DNA of 64,000 nt, from contig NZ_VFVL01000005.1 of NCBI RefSeq assembly GCF_006442815.1, positions 62,001 to 126,000 on the forward strand. The letters are read 5' to 3'. A model generated the notes under the pieces. That model had not been told where the DNA came from and did not search any database. It saw only the letters and a list, made by a program, of their open reading frames with translations. The DNA is from Mesorhizobium sp. B2-4-3. Its GTDB lineage: Bacteria; Pseudomonadota; Alphaproteobacteria; Rhizobiales; Rhizobiaceae. The translations under genes and the position numbers were made by a program. This document shows, one piece after another, positions 25,644-34,510 of this stretch. Position 1 is the first letter of the stretch; the number at the start of each line of letters is the position of its first letter.

Positions 25644-27521
25644 TCAGGCTTTGCCAATCTTTGCCGCCTTGCCCTTGTCGACCCACCACAGCGCTTCGAC
25701 CGGAAAGCCGAAATCGGGTTTCTGTTCGGGGAAGCCGAACATGTCCCAATAGGCGCTTCGGTGATTCGCCAGATACCAACTTGGAATCCAATCGCGCCGC
25801 GCGCGCAAGGCCCGGTCCAACGCGCGCATGGCGGTGGTCAGGCTTTCACGATCCTTGGCGGCGCCGACGGCATCGATCAGCGCATCGACGGCGGGGCTTG
25901 CAACGCCCGACAGGTTGCGCGAGCCCGATATTGCGGCGCTGCGCGAGTGGAAGAAAATTTCCAGATCGTCTCGGGTCGGCGTGGCGCTGAAATTGAAGGC
26001 GGCCGAGAGCAGGTCGAAATCGAATGTCGATTGCCTGAGCTGGTACTGCGCCGAATCCACCAAGCGGATCGAGGCATCGATGCCGATAGCTTTCATGTTG
26101 GCGACCCAGGGCGAATAGACCTGCACGAAGGTCTCGTCGTCGACCAGGAATTCGGCGGCCAGCCGCCCGCCCTTGCCGTTGACCACGAAGTCGCCGGAGC
26201 GTTTCCAGCCGGCCTGAGCGAGCAACTTCAATGCCGCGCTCAGTTGCTTGCGGTCCCGCCCGGATCCGTCCGATGGCGGTTGCGTCACCGCTTCGCCGAA
26301 TGTCTCCGGCGGCAGCTGGTCGCGCAGCGGCTGAAGCAGCGTCAGCTCCTGCGGCGTTGGCATGCCCGCGGCCCGGAAGTCGGACTTTTCGAAGCAGGAC
26401 TGCGAACGCTCATAGGAACCATAGAAGAAGTTGCGCCGCGTCCATTCGAAATCGAAGCAGAGCGCGATCGCCTGCCGCACGCGCGGGTCCTTGAATTGCT
26501 CCCGCCGCTGGTTGACGGCGGTGGCCTGCATGGAAGGCGTGGTTTCAGCCGGGAACTCATGCTTGATCACCTTGCCGGCGGTAAAGGCTGGAAAGTCGTA
26601 GGCCGTCGCCCAGACGCGCGACGTGAATTCCTCGCGGTAGAGTATCTCGCCCTTCTTGAAGGCCTCGAACCCGGCCGTGCGATCCTGGTAGAATTCGATG
26701 CGGATGCGCCCGAAATTGTTCTGGCCGCGATTGACCGGTAGGTCGTTGCCCCAGTAGTCGGCCACGCGCTCATATTCGATCCAGGCGCCCGCCGACCAGC
26801 GCCCGACCTTATAGGCGCTAGAGCCGAGCGGCGGATTGAGCTGCGAGGAATCGAATGGATTGGCCGTGTAAAAGGCCTTCGACAGGATCGGAAATCCGAC
26901 GACGTTGAGGATGGTGCGGGCCGATTGCTTGCCGGAGAATTTGAGCTCGACGGTGTGAGTGTCCTTCGCCTCGGCATCTTCCAGATGCGTCAGCGACAGC
27001 GCGTAGTCCGGATGCCCTTTGTCTTTCAGCAGCTTGAAGGTGAAGGCAACATCGTCGGCGGTGAGCGGCGTGCCGTCATGGAAGCGCGCCTGCGGGCGCA
27101 GCGAGAATGTGAAGCCGTTGCGGTCGTCGGAGATTGTGACTCCGTCGGCGATCAGTCCATAGACCGCGTCTGGCTCGTCGAGTGCCCGCACCATCAAGGA
27201 ATCGAAGCACATTTCCATGCGCTGCGGAGAATCGCCCTTGGCGACGAACGAATTCAGCGTGTTGAAGGTCTGCGGGCTCTGGTTGGCGCCCCAGTTCGGC
27301 GGCGAGAAGTTGAAGATGCCGCCTTGCGGCGCATCGACATCGACATAGTCGAAATGGGTGAAATCGGGCTTGTATTTGAGGTCGCCGAAGGCCGACAGGC
27401 CGTGCAGCTTGACACCGGCCGGGGTGTCGGCAAAGGCCCGGCCGGGCAGCAGGGCGGCGGCTGTGGCCGCGGCGCCGAGCGCCAGGAAGTCGCGGCGAGG
27501 AAGCAAAATCCGCCGCCTCAT
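25644..27521 (-). CDS. Peptide-type extracellular solute-binding protein (second of two)
   Basis: 625 residues from ATG 27521, which overlaps the stop of the upstream paralogue (TGATG); a longer frame only reads into that gene. A twin-arginine-like leader (LPRRDFLALGAAATAAALLPG) is at residues 6-30. The body is family 5 (SBP_bac_5): GLSAFGDLKYKPDFTHFDYV, GGIFNFSPPNWGANQSPQTF, TADDVAFTFKLL. It should capture oligopeptides in the periplasm and pass them to YejBEF. Its leader differs from the Sec-type one of its neighbour, so the two may be exported by different routes. Confidence 0.9.
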   Translation of the reverse strand: MRRRILLPRRDFLALGAAATAAALLPGRAFADTPAGVKLHGLSAFGDLKYKPDFTHFDYVDVDAPQGGIFNFSPPNWGANQSPQTFNTLNSFVAKGDSPQRMEMCFDSLMVRALDEPDAVYGLIADGVTISDDRNGFTFSLRPQARFHDGTPLTADDVAFTFKLLKDKGHPDYALSLTHLEDAEAKDTHTVELKFSGKQSARTILNVVGFPILSKAFYTANPFDSSQLNPPLGSSAYKVGRWSAGAWIEYERVADYWGNDLPVNRGQNNFGRIRIEFYQDRTAGFEAFKKGEILYREEFTSRVWATAYDFPAFTAGKVIKHEFPAETTPSMQATAVNQRREQFKDPRVRQAIALCFDFEWTRRNFFYGSYERSQSCFEKSDFRAAGMPTPQELTLLQPLRDQLPPETFGEAVTQPPSDGSGRDRKQLSAALKLLAQAGWKRSGDFVVNGKGGRLAAEFLVDDETFVQVYSPWVANMKAIGIDASIRLVDSAQYQLRQSTFDFDLLSAAFNFSATPTRDDLEIFFHSRSAAISGSRNLSGVASPAVDALIDAVGAAKDRESLTTAMRALDRALRARRDWIPSWYLANHRSAYWDMFGFPEQKPDFGFPVEALWWVDKGKAAKIGKA

Positions 27522-29401
27522 CAATTGAGGCCCTTGTACTTGGCGGCCAGCGCCTTTTCCTTCTCGGGGTCGATCCACCAGGAATCGATATCGGCGCCGC
27601 GGTAACTTGGCTGCTTTTCCGGCATGCCGAACTTGTTCCAATAGGCAAGCCACACCACCGCGCGATAGAATTGCGGGACCACATAGTAGTTCCACAACAG
27701 CACCCGATCGAGCGCGTGGGTGGCCGCGACGAGGTCGTCCCGATCGGTCGCGAAGATGATGCGGTCGACCAATGCATCGACAACCGGGTCCTTGATGCCG
27801 GAATAGTTGCGCGATCCGGGCGCGTCGGCGGCCTTCGAGCTCCAGAAATCGCGCTGTTCGTTGCCCGGCGATTCCGACTGCTGCAGCAGGTTGGTGATGA
27901 CGTCGTAGTCGAAATTGTTGACGCGGTTGACGTATTGGCTGGGATCGATGATCCGCAGCGTCGCATCGACGCCGATCTTGCGCAGGTTGGCGATATAATT
28001 GCCTGAGAGGATCTGGTCCGTGTCGGACGTGCCGAGGATCTCGAATTTGAACGGCGCGCCGGTCTTGGCGTTCACCATCTTGCCGCCCTTGATCACCCAG
28101 CCCGCCTGGGCGAAGAGGTCCACCGCCTGCTTCAGATACTTCCGTTCCGCCTGCGGCGAGTCATAGACCGGCAGCTTGAATTCCTGGGTGAACAATTCAG
28201 GCGGCAGCTTGTCTCGATACTTCTCCAGGATATCGAGCTCTCTGCCTTGCGGCAGCCCGCTCGACGCCAATTCGGTGCCCTGGAAATAACTTTTCGTGCG
28301 CGTGTTGGAATTGAAGAACAGCGTGCGGTTCATCGTCTCGAAATCGTAAGGATAGGTCAGCGCTTCGCGCACCCGGCGATCCTGGAACAGCGGCCGGCGC
28401 TGGTTGAGCATGAAAGCCTGCATCGGCTCCGGCGAGGTGGTCTTGAATTCCTTTTTGATCACGTCGCCGGCGCTGATGGCGGGAAAATTATAGGCCGTCG
28501 CCCAGCGCCTCGAGCTGTTTTCCGGCTTGATGTCGTCCAGCCCGCCCTTGGTGAAGGCCTGCCAGGCGGCGTTGTCGTCCAATATATAGGTGAAGCGCTG
28601 GGTATCGAAATTCTCGCGACCGATCTTCACCGGCAGCTTCGCACCCCAGTAGTCGGGCACGCGTTGCCAGACGATTTCCGAACCCGGTTTGAAGCTGGCG
28701 ATCCTGTAGGCCGCGGAGCCCAGCGGCGGCTCCAGCGTCGGCCTGGTGATGTCACGCTTCTTGCCGTTTGCATCGGTGCCTTCCCACCAGTGCTTCGGCA
28801 GCACGACGAGATCGCCGAGAATCCGGGGCAGTTCGCGGTTGCCCTTCTGGTTGAACTGGAACTCGACCTCGCGATCCGAGATCGCGACCGCCTTGGTCAC
28901 GTTCTCGAAATAGCGGTTGTACATCGGGCTGTTGGTCTTCAGCACCTGGAACGACCAGATCACATCGTCGGCGGTGATCGGCTGGCCGTCATGCCATTTG
29001 GCGCGCGGATCGAGCCTGTAGGTAGCCGAGGAATAATCTGGCGGATATTTGTAAGCCTCGGCGATCAGTGGGTGGTAGGTGCTACCCTCGTCAGTCGCCT
29101 GGTCCATCAGCGTATCGTAGAGCAACCCGCCGCCAAATTGAGCGAAGCCGGAGGCCGGCGATCCCTGCACGACATACGGATTGAAGCTGTCGAAGGTGCC
29201 GACGACGACCGAATTCAATGTGCCGCCCTTGGGCGCATCGGGATTGACGTAATCGTAGCGCTGAAAATTCTCACCGTATTTGGACTCGCCCATCAGCGAG
29301 GACGTCGTACGCCACTCGTCGGCGAAGCCGGCCTGCAGGCTGGCGGCGAAGGCGAGCGCGAACGCCGATGCGAAAAGCGTGCGGAAGCGGCCAACCTTCA
29401 T
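27521..29401 (-). CDS. Peptide-type extracellular solute-binding protein (YejA-like, first of two)
   Basis: 626 residues. Sec signal peptide at residues 1-27 (ends LQAGFA). SBP_bac_5 features: YGENFQRYDYVNPDAPKGG, WHDGQPITADDVIWSFQVLK, RWATAYNFPAISAGDVIKKE. It heads the operon yejA-like x2, yejB, yejE, (vapBC), yejF. The paralogue directly follows with overlapping codons, a tandem duplication that has diverged considerably. YejA-family proteins bind microcin C and other peptides in enterobacteria; here the ligand is open. Confidence 0.9.
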   Translation of the reverse strand: MKVGRFRTLFASAFALAFAASLQAGFADEWRTTSSLMGESKYGENFQRYDYVNPDAPKGGTLNSVVVGTFDSFNPYVVQGSPASGFAQFGGGLLYDTLMDQATDEGSTYHPLIAEAYKYPPDYSSATYRLDPRAKWHDGQPITADDVIWSFQVLKTNSPMYNRYFENVTKAVAISDREVEFQFNQKGNRELPRILGDLVVLPKHWWEGTDANGKKRDITRPTLEPPLGSAAYRIASFKPGSEIVWQRVPDYWGAKLPVKIGRENFDTQRFTYILDDNAAWQAFTKGGLDDIKPENSSRRWATAYNFPAISAGDVIKKEFKTTSPEPMQAFMLNQRRPLFQDRRVREALTYPYDFETMNRTLFFNSNTRTKSYFQGTELASSGLPQGRELDILEKYRDKLPPELFTQEFKLPVYDSPQAERKYLKQAVDLFAQAGWVIKGGKMVNAKTGAPFKFEILGTSDTDQILSGNYIANLRKIGVDATLRIIDPSQYVNRVNNFDYDVITNLLQQSESPGNEQRDFWSSKAADAPGSRNYSGIKDPVVDALVDRIIFATDRDDLVAATHALDRVLLWNYYVVPQFYRAVVWLAYWNKFGMPEKQPSYRGADIDSWWIDPEKEKALAAKYKGLN

Positions 29402-29476
29402 GCGTTCTCCTCGTCGCGAGCAACTGGAGCGTTCATCGTTTACGAAAACGACGGCCCTCTATCGCTTTGTCTCAAC

Positions 29477-29516
29477 GCAATTCCGAACGGAAACCGGTTC
29501 CCCTTCCTGGAATTGC
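29477..29516. repeat. Short palindromic repeat, family E, copy 2
   Basis: GCAATTCC and GGAATTGC enclose GAACGGAAACCGGTTCCCCTTCCT, matching copy 1 at 18860-18903 with a shorter middle. It lies upstream of the yej operon. Confidence 0.6.
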
Positions 29517-29602
29517 TCTGACCACCCGCAATCTAGATCATTTGACGCCGGTGGAAACCGCAAGTGCCGCCTTTGTCGCCGCCCATGCAGCTTTCCTAAC
29601 AG

Positions 29603-29627
29603 AAAAGCCGGGACGAACCCGGCTTTT
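29603..29627 (-). terminator. Rho-independent terminator of the cytochrome c gene
   Basis: AAAAGCCGGG (29603-29612) pairs with CCCGGCTTTT (29618-29627) around a 5-base loop; on the minus strand it ends in a T run. It lies 27 bases past the cytochrome stop codon and may work in both directions. Confidence 0.8.
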
Positions 29628-29653
29628 CCAAGGAAGTCTCTGCGACAAATTGT

Positions 29654-30343
29654 TTATTGGGCAGGCGCCGCGGGCTTGGCCGGAGCGGATCCCTCGGCCG
29701 GCTTGGCCGGCGCAGCGCCTTCCGCGGGCTTCGCGGGTGCGGCACCTTCCGCCGGCTTGGCGCCTTCGGCGGGCTTGGCTTCGGCCGAAGCACCCGGCTG
29801 CGGCAGCGGCTTCGGATTGTCCGACAGCGTGCGCAGATAAGCGATCACATTGGCGCGGTCTTCATCCTTCGGCAGGCCGGCGAAGCCCATCGCAGTGCCC
29901 TTCACGAACTTCTTCGGCGACGTGATGAAGTGGTTGAGATTGTCGTACGTCCAGTGCTCCTGGCCGCCCTTGGAGAAATCCTTCATGCCCGCCGAATAGG
30001 CGAAGCCTTCGTGCTCGGCGACGGGGCGGTCGACGATGTCCCAAAGATCCGGACCGACCTTGTTCGGGCCGCCCTTCTCACCCGAATGGCAGGCCTGGCA
30101 CTTCTTGAAGATGGCGGCGCCTGCCTCGGCATTGGCGGTGGCGAGCAGATCGGCGATCGGTTTGGCTTCCGCTGCGGGAGCAGCCGGACCGCCTTCGGTC
30201 GGTTCCTGCGCTTCGATGGCGAAGCCGGGCTTTTCGGGCGCCGGAGAGGCGAACAGCCCGTCCGAGACGAGGCCTATGGAAAAGACGAGGAAGCAGGTTC
30301 CCAGAAATCCGCCGAGCAGCTTGTTGATTTCGTTGGAATCCAT
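29654..30343 (-). CDS. Membrane-anchored class I cytochrome c (CycM type)
   Basis: 229 residues. Residues 9-30 form an uncleaved N-terminal membrane anchor. The heme site is C82-Q-A-C85-H86, and M152 in GTAMGFAG is the likely sixth ligand. KVGPDLWDIVDRP and ANVIAYLRTLSDNP are typical of mitochondrial-type cytochrome c. The last 45 residues are a low-complexity tail of KPAEGA-like repeats. By family it passes electrons from the bc1 complex to the terminal oxidase on the periplasmic face. It stands alone, divergent from kdsB, and ends in a clear terminator. Confidence 0.9.
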   Translation of the reverse strand: MDSNEINKLLGGFLGTCFLVFSIGLVSDGLFASPAPEKPGFAIEAQEPTEGGPAAPAAEAKPIADLLATANAEAGAAIFKKCQACHSGEKGGPNKVGPDLWDIVDRPVAEHEGFAYSAGMKDFSKGGQEHWTYDNLNHFITSPKKFVKGTAMGFAGLPKDEDRANVIAYLRTLSDNPKPLPQPGASAEAKPAEGAKPAEGAAPAKPAEGAAPAKPAEGSAPAKPAAPAQ

Positions 30344-30536
30344 ACGCCCCTTGCTCCCTTTTCCGGCGGACCGTCCCGTCCACTCCGTCCGTCGGTATCG
30401 CGAACTGCCTCGAAAGGTCAGTCAAATCGGGCGGAAACTAGGTCTTTTGCTCTGGCGTTGCAACACCTATAAGGGCGCTTCCAGTGAGACCTTTTGCCAC
30501 TTTTCCATCCGCGTTTTTCGACCGCCCTGAAATCCG

Positions 30537-31265
30537 ATGTCAACCTTGATCCTGATCCCCGCCCGCATGGCCTCGACGCGTCTGCCGGGCAAGCCGCTGG
30601 CCGACATTGCGGGCGCGCCGATGATCGTCCATGTCGCCCGCCGGTCCGCCGAGGCCGGGCTTGGCCGCGTGGTGGTGGCGACCGATACCGAAGCCGTCGC
30701 GCAAACCGTACGGGCGTATGGCTTCGAGGCTGTCATGACCCGCGCGGATCACGAATCGGGCTCCGACCGCATCTTCGAGGCGCTGGCGGCCCTCGACCCC
30801 GAAAAACAGGTGGAGACGATCGTCAACGTCCAGGGCGACCTGCCGACCATCGATCCCGAGATCATCGGCGCGTCGCTGCGGCCGTTTGAGGACAAATCGG
30901 TCGATATCGCCACACTCGGCGTCGAGATCGTGCGCGACGAGGAAAAGACCAACCAGAACGTGGTCAAGATCGTCGGCTCGCCGCTGTCGGCGACACGGTT
31001 GCGAGCGCTCTATTTCACCCGCGCCACCGCGCCCTGGGGCGCTGGGCCGCTCTACCACCACATCGGCCTCTACGCCTATCGCCGTGCGGCGCTCGAACGT
31101 TTCGTGGCGCTCAAGCCTTCGCCGCTGGAGCGGCGCGAACGCCTCGAGCAGTTGCGCGCGCTGGAAGCCGGCATGCGCATCGACGCCGAGATCGTCAAAT
31201 CGCTGCCGCTTGGCGTCGACACCCCCGGCGACCTGGAGCGGGCGCGAAAAATCCTCTCAAGCTGA
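30537..31265 (+). CDS. kdsB: 3-deoxy-manno-octulosonate cytidylyltransferase
   Basis: 242 residues. The CTP-binding motif [12 protein letters not shown] is at 10-21, followed by [29 protein letters not shown] and [13 protein letters not shown], all diagnostic of KdsB, which activates Kdo as CMP-Kdo for lipopolysaccharide. The C-terminal [13 protein letters not shown] and [15 protein letters not shown] complete the fold. No strong ribosome site is visible before the ATG. pheA begins 10 bp after the stop, so the two share a transcript, an order seen in rhizobia. Confidence 0.95.
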   Translation: MSTLILIPARMASTRLPGKPLADIAGAPMIVHVARRSAEAGLGRVVVATDTEAVAQTVRAYGFEAVMTRADHESGSDRIFEALAALDPEKQVETIVNVQGDLPTIDPEIIGASLRPFEDKSVDIATLGVEIVRDEEKTNQNVVKIVGSPLSATRLRALYFTRATAPWGAGPLYHHIGLYAYRRAALERFVALKPSPLERRERLEQLRALEAGMRIDAEIVKSLPLGVDTPGDLERARKILSS

Positions 31266-31275
31266 GACATCCGTG

Positions 31276-32139
31276 ATGGCTGACAAGACCAACAGAATTT
31301 CCTTCCAGGGCGAGCCCGGCGCCAACTCCGACACGGCCTGCCGCAACATGTTCCCGTCGATGGAGCCGTTGCCCTCCCCGACCTTCGAGGACGCCTTCAA
31401 CGCGGTCGAGACCGGCAAGGCCGAGCTCGCCATGATCCCGATCGAGAACACCATCGCCGGGCGCGTCGCCGACATTCACCATCTCTTGCCGGAATCGAAG
31501 CTGCACATCGTCGGCGAATATTTCCTGCCGATCCACTTCCAGCTGATGGTGTTGCCGGGGGTGAAGCGCGACGAGATCAAGACCGTCCACAGCCACATCC
31601 ATGCGCTCGGCCAGTGCCGCAAATACATCCGCAAGAACGGCTGGAAGCCGGTGATCGCCGGCGACACGGCGGGTTCGGCCAAGATGGTGTCGGAGGTCCG
31701 GGACCGCACAATGGCCTCGCTGGCGCCGGCTTTGGCCGCGGAGCTCTATGGGCTCGATATCATCGAGAAGAATGTCGAGGACACTGACTCGAACGTCACC
31801 CGCTTCGTCGTGCTGACCAAGGACAAGCAATGGGTGGAGCGCCCCGCGCCGGATGCAAAGATGATGACCACCTTCATCTTCCGTGTCCGCAATGTGCCGG
31901 CCGCGCTCTATAAGGCCATGGGCGGCTTCGCCACCAACGGCATCAACATGACCAAGCTCGAGAGCTACCAGCTCGGCGCCTTCACCGCGACGTTGTTTTA
32001 CGCCGACATCGAAGGCCACCCGGACGATCCGCTGGTCAAGCTGGCGCTGGACGAGCTGCGCTTCTTCTCGCGCGAGATGCGCATCCTCGGCGTCTATCCG
32101 GCCAGCGCCTCGCGCGAGCAGTGGAAGGTCGCGGATTAG
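31276..32139 (+). CDS. pheA: Prephenate dehydratase
   Basis: 287 residues from ATG 31276; the much longer frame upstream overlaps kdsB and is not used. The catalytic domain starts ISFQGEPGANSDTAC and has MIPIENTIAGRVADIHHLL and the TRF motif in DTDSNVTRFVVL. The C-terminal ACT domain covers about residues 200-270 (IFRVRNVPAALYKAMGGF, GINMTKLESYQL), which normally binds phenylalanine for feedback inhibition. It converts prephenate to phenylpyruvate. A chorismate mutase domain is absent, as expected in alphaproteobacteria. Confidence 0.95.
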   Translation: MADKTNRISFQGEPGANSDTACRNMFPSMEPLPSPTFEDAFNAVETGKAELAMIPIENTIAGRVADIHHLLPESKLHIVGEYFLPIHFQLMVLPGVKRDEIKTVHSHIHALGQCRKYIRKNGWKPVIAGDTAGSAKMVSEVRDRTMASLAPALAAELYGLDIIEKNVEDTDSNVTRFVVLTKDKQWVERPAPDAKMMTTFIFRVRNVPAALYKAMGGFATNGINMTKLESYQLGAFTATLFYADIEGHPDDPLVKLALDELRFFSREMRILGVYPASASREQWKVAD

Positions 32140-32177
32140 GGAATTGTACCTGCGGGGTTGGCCGAAACGCTTGAGCT

Positions 32178-32345
32178 TCGTCATCCACGGGCGAAGCAAG
32201 GAGCGAAGCGACGCGCGCAGACCCGAGGATCCATTCCGTGACTTCGACGCGTTGCATCGGTCCAGAATCTGCTCCGCTGCACCCTCGGGCCGAGGTCACG
32301 GCATGGATTCCAGGGTCTTCGCTTCGCTACGCCCTGGAATGACGA
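32178..32345. repeat. Inverted-repeat element, family B, copy 2
   Basis: Begins TCGTCATCCACGGGCGAAGC and ends CCCTGGAATGACGA, with the two halves roughly complementary and TCACGGCATGGATTC in the right arm, as in copy 1 at 14470-14653. It fills most of the gap between the convergent pheA and Dabb genes and may act as a two-way transcript end. Confidence 0.8.
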
Positions 32346-32395
32346 TGTCACAGTTGGTCCGGCTAATCTCGGACGCCGCTTAACAACCCCCATTC

Positions 32396-32698
32396 TCAGC
32401 CAAACCCCAGCGGCACGTAGTCGATCTCCATGAACTTATCGACCTCGGGCACCCAGCGGTCGCGCACGAAGGCGACATGGTCCGGGTGCTCGTTGTAGCG
32501 CGTGTAAGCCGCCTGGTCGGCGAACTCCATCGAGAAGCCGAACTGGTAATCGTTCTTCGGGCTCACCTGCCGCAACTGCTCGAAATGCGCGACGCCCTTG
32601 ATCCCGGTCAGGATCTTCTTCGCGTCGTGCAGAAAGCGCTTCGTCTCCAGCGACTGCAACGGGTGCTTCAGCGCGAACACGACGGTGTGACGGATCAT
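32396..32698 (-). CDS. Dabb family protein (stress-responsive alpha/beta barrel)
   Basis: 100 residues, close to the family's usual length. It opens MIRHTVVFALKHP, with the His of the dimeric alpha+beta barrel, and has YQFGFSMEFADQAAYTRYNE and HPDHVAFVRDRWVPEVDKFM, the two hallmark segments of Dabb proteins. These are small cytoplasmic dimers of uncertain role, some of which act on polyketides or heme-like ligands. It follows nudC by 10 bp and is the last gene of the HIT-nudC-Dabb run. Confidence 0.88.
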   Translation of the reverse strand: MIRHTVVFALKHPLQSLETKRFLHDAKKILTGIKGVAHFEQLRQVSPKNDYQFGFSMEFADQAAYTRYNEHPDHVAFVRDRWVPEVDKFMEIDYVPLGFG

Positions 32699-32708
32699 TC
32701 TTCTGCTC

Positions 32709-33650
32709 CTATTCGCTGTCGACCCAGGCGCGGATGAGGTGATGGGCGATCGCCCCTTTCGGCGGTGTAATCAAGCCGTCGGCGTGCGTCCTGTCCAGCA
32801 TCGTGCGCACTTCGTCGCGGAAAAACCAGCGGCAGTCCTCCAATTCGTTGAGGTCGGCCTGAATATCCTCGTTGAGCGGCTCGCCGAAACAACCGATCAT
32901 CAGCGAATAGGGGAACGGCCAAGGCTGGCTGGCATGGTAGACGACGCGGCCGAGCCGGATGCCGGCCTCTTCAAGCGTCTCGCGCCGCACCGCCGCCTCG
33001 ATCGTCTCGCCGGGCTCGATGAAGCCGGCGAGCGCCGAATACATGCCCGGCGCGAAATGCTTGCCGCGCCCCAGGATGCATTTCTCTTGCGTTGCCGTCA
33101 GCATGATCGCCACCGGGTCGGTGCGCGGGAAATGGTCGGTGCCGCAGGCAGGGCAATGGCGCCTGTAGCCGCCGGCCCGCATTTCCGAGCGGTTGCCGCA
33201 TTTCGAGCAGAAGGCGTGGCTGACGTGCCAGGCGAGAAGCGCCGCCCCTTGCGCCAGCGCGCCGGCGGCCGCATCGTCGACCAGCCCTTGCATGTAGACG
33301 GAACGATAGTCGATCGCCTTGACCGTCTCGGGGAGTTTTTCCGGCTCGACGCCGGCGGGCACCGCCAGCACCGGGCCCTCCTCGGAAAGGCCGAGCAGCA
33401 CGCCCTGGCCGAGCGAAACCTCGAAGGCCTGGCTTTCATCCGCCTTGAACCAGGGATCGAACGTGCCGTCGTCGAGCTTGAGGTAAAGCCGGCCGGCATG
33501 CATCAGCATCAGCCGCGCGGTCCGGTCGGCCAGCGCTTTTTCGACCGCGTCGTCGGCGCGGTTCTCGGACTGCCGGTCGATCCGGTTGCCGGCGAAACCG
33601 ACGAATTGACTGGGCTCGCGCAAGGGCGCGTCGAACAGGCGAAAGCTCAT
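32709..33650 (-). CDS. nudC: NAD(+) diphosphatase (Nudix, NudC type)
   Basis: 313 residues from ATG 33650. The zinc ribbon is CSKCG followed 15 residues later by CPACG. The Nudix box is GFIEPGETIEAAVRRETLEE with AGI following. SQPWPFPYSLMIG after it is the NudC signature for NADH hydrolases. It splits NAD(H) and can remove NAD caps from RNA. The N-terminal NUDIX-like domain (FRLFDAPLREPSQFVGFAGN) is present. It is flanked by a HIT gene 53 bp upstream and the Dabb gene 10 bp downstream. Confidence 0.93.
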   Translation of the reverse strand: MSFRLFDAPLREPSQFVGFAGNRIDRQSENRADDAVEKALADRTARLMLMHAGRLYLKLDDGTFDPWFKADESQAFEVSLGQGVLLGLSEEGPVLAVPAGVEPEKLPETVKAIDYRSVYMQGLVDDAAAGALAQGAALLAWHVSHAFCSKCGNRSEMRAGGYRRHCPACGTDHFPRTDPVAIMLTATQEKCILGRGKHFAPGMYSALAGFIEPGETIEAAVRRETLEEAGIRLGRVVYHASQPWPFPYSLMIGCFGEPLNEDIQADLNELEDCRWFFRDEVRTMLDRTHADGLITPPKGAIAHHLIRAWVDSE

Positions 33651-33703
33651 GGGAACTCGGGGTGTGCTGAGGACTCGGGGGTGCGGAATGGACACTGGTC
33701 AGC

Positions 33704-34123
33704 TTATAGCGCCGCCTTGATCGTTTCGGCAAACCGCCTGATATCGGAGCGCTGGTAGGGTTCGCGCATGCCATGCCCCCAGACCGGTCCCGGCCAGCCG
33801 GGATCGCCCTCGGAGCGGGCGACGACATGGACATGCAACTGGCGCACGATGTTGCCCAAGGCACCGGTGTTGATCTTGGTGCATCCGGTCACCCGTTTCA
33901 GCGCCTGCGCCACCATATTGGTCTCGAAGGTCAGCATCGCCTGGTCGAGCGGCGTCAGGTCGTGAATTTCTTCCACGCCGGGCCGCTGCGGCACCAGCAC
34001 CAGCCATGGCCAGCGGCGGTCGTTCATCAGCCTGAGCTCGCAAAGGCCAAGCCACATAAGCTGCTCGCTGTCCGCCTCCAGCCGGGCGTCCAGCGTGAAT
34101 CCGGCCTCGAGGCCAGGCAGCAT
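33704..34123 (-). CDS. HIT domain protein
   Basis: 139 residues from ATG 34123, chosen for AAGGAAA 7 bases upstream; ATG 34153 would add 10 residues. The histidine triad is QLHVHVVAR, with supporting CTKINTGALGNIVRQ before it and WPWLVLVPQRPGVEEIHDL earlier. HIT enzymes hydrolyse or transfer nucleoside phosphates (Hint/FHIT branch). Its position next to NudC suggests a shared role in cleaning up dinucleotides, which is inference. Confidence 0.9.
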   Translation of the reverse strand: MLPGLEAGFTLDARLEADSEQLMWLGLCELRLMNDRRWPWLVLVPQRPGVEEIHDLTPLDQAMLTFETNMVAQALKRVTGCTKINTGALGNIVRQLHVHVVARSEGDPGWPGPVWGHGMREPYQRSDIRRFAETIKAAL

Positions 34124-34306
34124 GAGCGTTTCCTTCGCTTTTGTTGTAAGCATTTTCCAAACCCGGAACGCTAGAGCGGCGGCAAGGTGGCTGCAAGCGA
34201 TTCATTGACCGCCATTATCGATTTGAAGGACTTTCCGCCTTCGAAGCGGCTACGGGTTCTGGCTCGGCCCCTTGCATTTCGCCGCCGAATTGCCGATATG
34301 GAGCGC

Positions 34307-34403
34307 GGGAGGTTGGTGGTGGACGATCCACTCGCCAACCGGGTCAGGTCCGGAAGGAAGCAGCCCTAACGAGCCCGGAACGGGTCATTGTTCCAGCCTC
34401 CCA
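34307..34403 (+). ncRNA. ffs: SRP RNA (4.5S RNA, small bacterial type)
   Basis: The conserved tip GGTCAGGTCCGGAAGGAAG with the following CAGCC is unmistakable, and GGGAGGTTGG at 34307-34316 pairs with CCAGCCTCCC at 34393-34402. The RNA binds Ffh and targets nascent membrane proteins to FtsY. The position 107 bp before dnaX is the usual one. Exact ends are estimated from the terminal stem. It explains most of the 34124-34510 gap. Confidence 0.93.
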
Positions 34404-34510
34404 CCTCTTCGCCTTTCTCCCGCGACATTGACGGCCCCGAGCCGTGCGGGTGAGACTATGCGCAGGAATCGGCCGCCTTCCGTCGCGGTCCTGGGAGCTT
34501 TTGACGGCGA

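Noticed and set aside
25383..26741. Open frame opposite yejB and the second binding protein
   Set aside because: It spans the ends of two confirmed genes on the other strand and has no ribosome site or domain.
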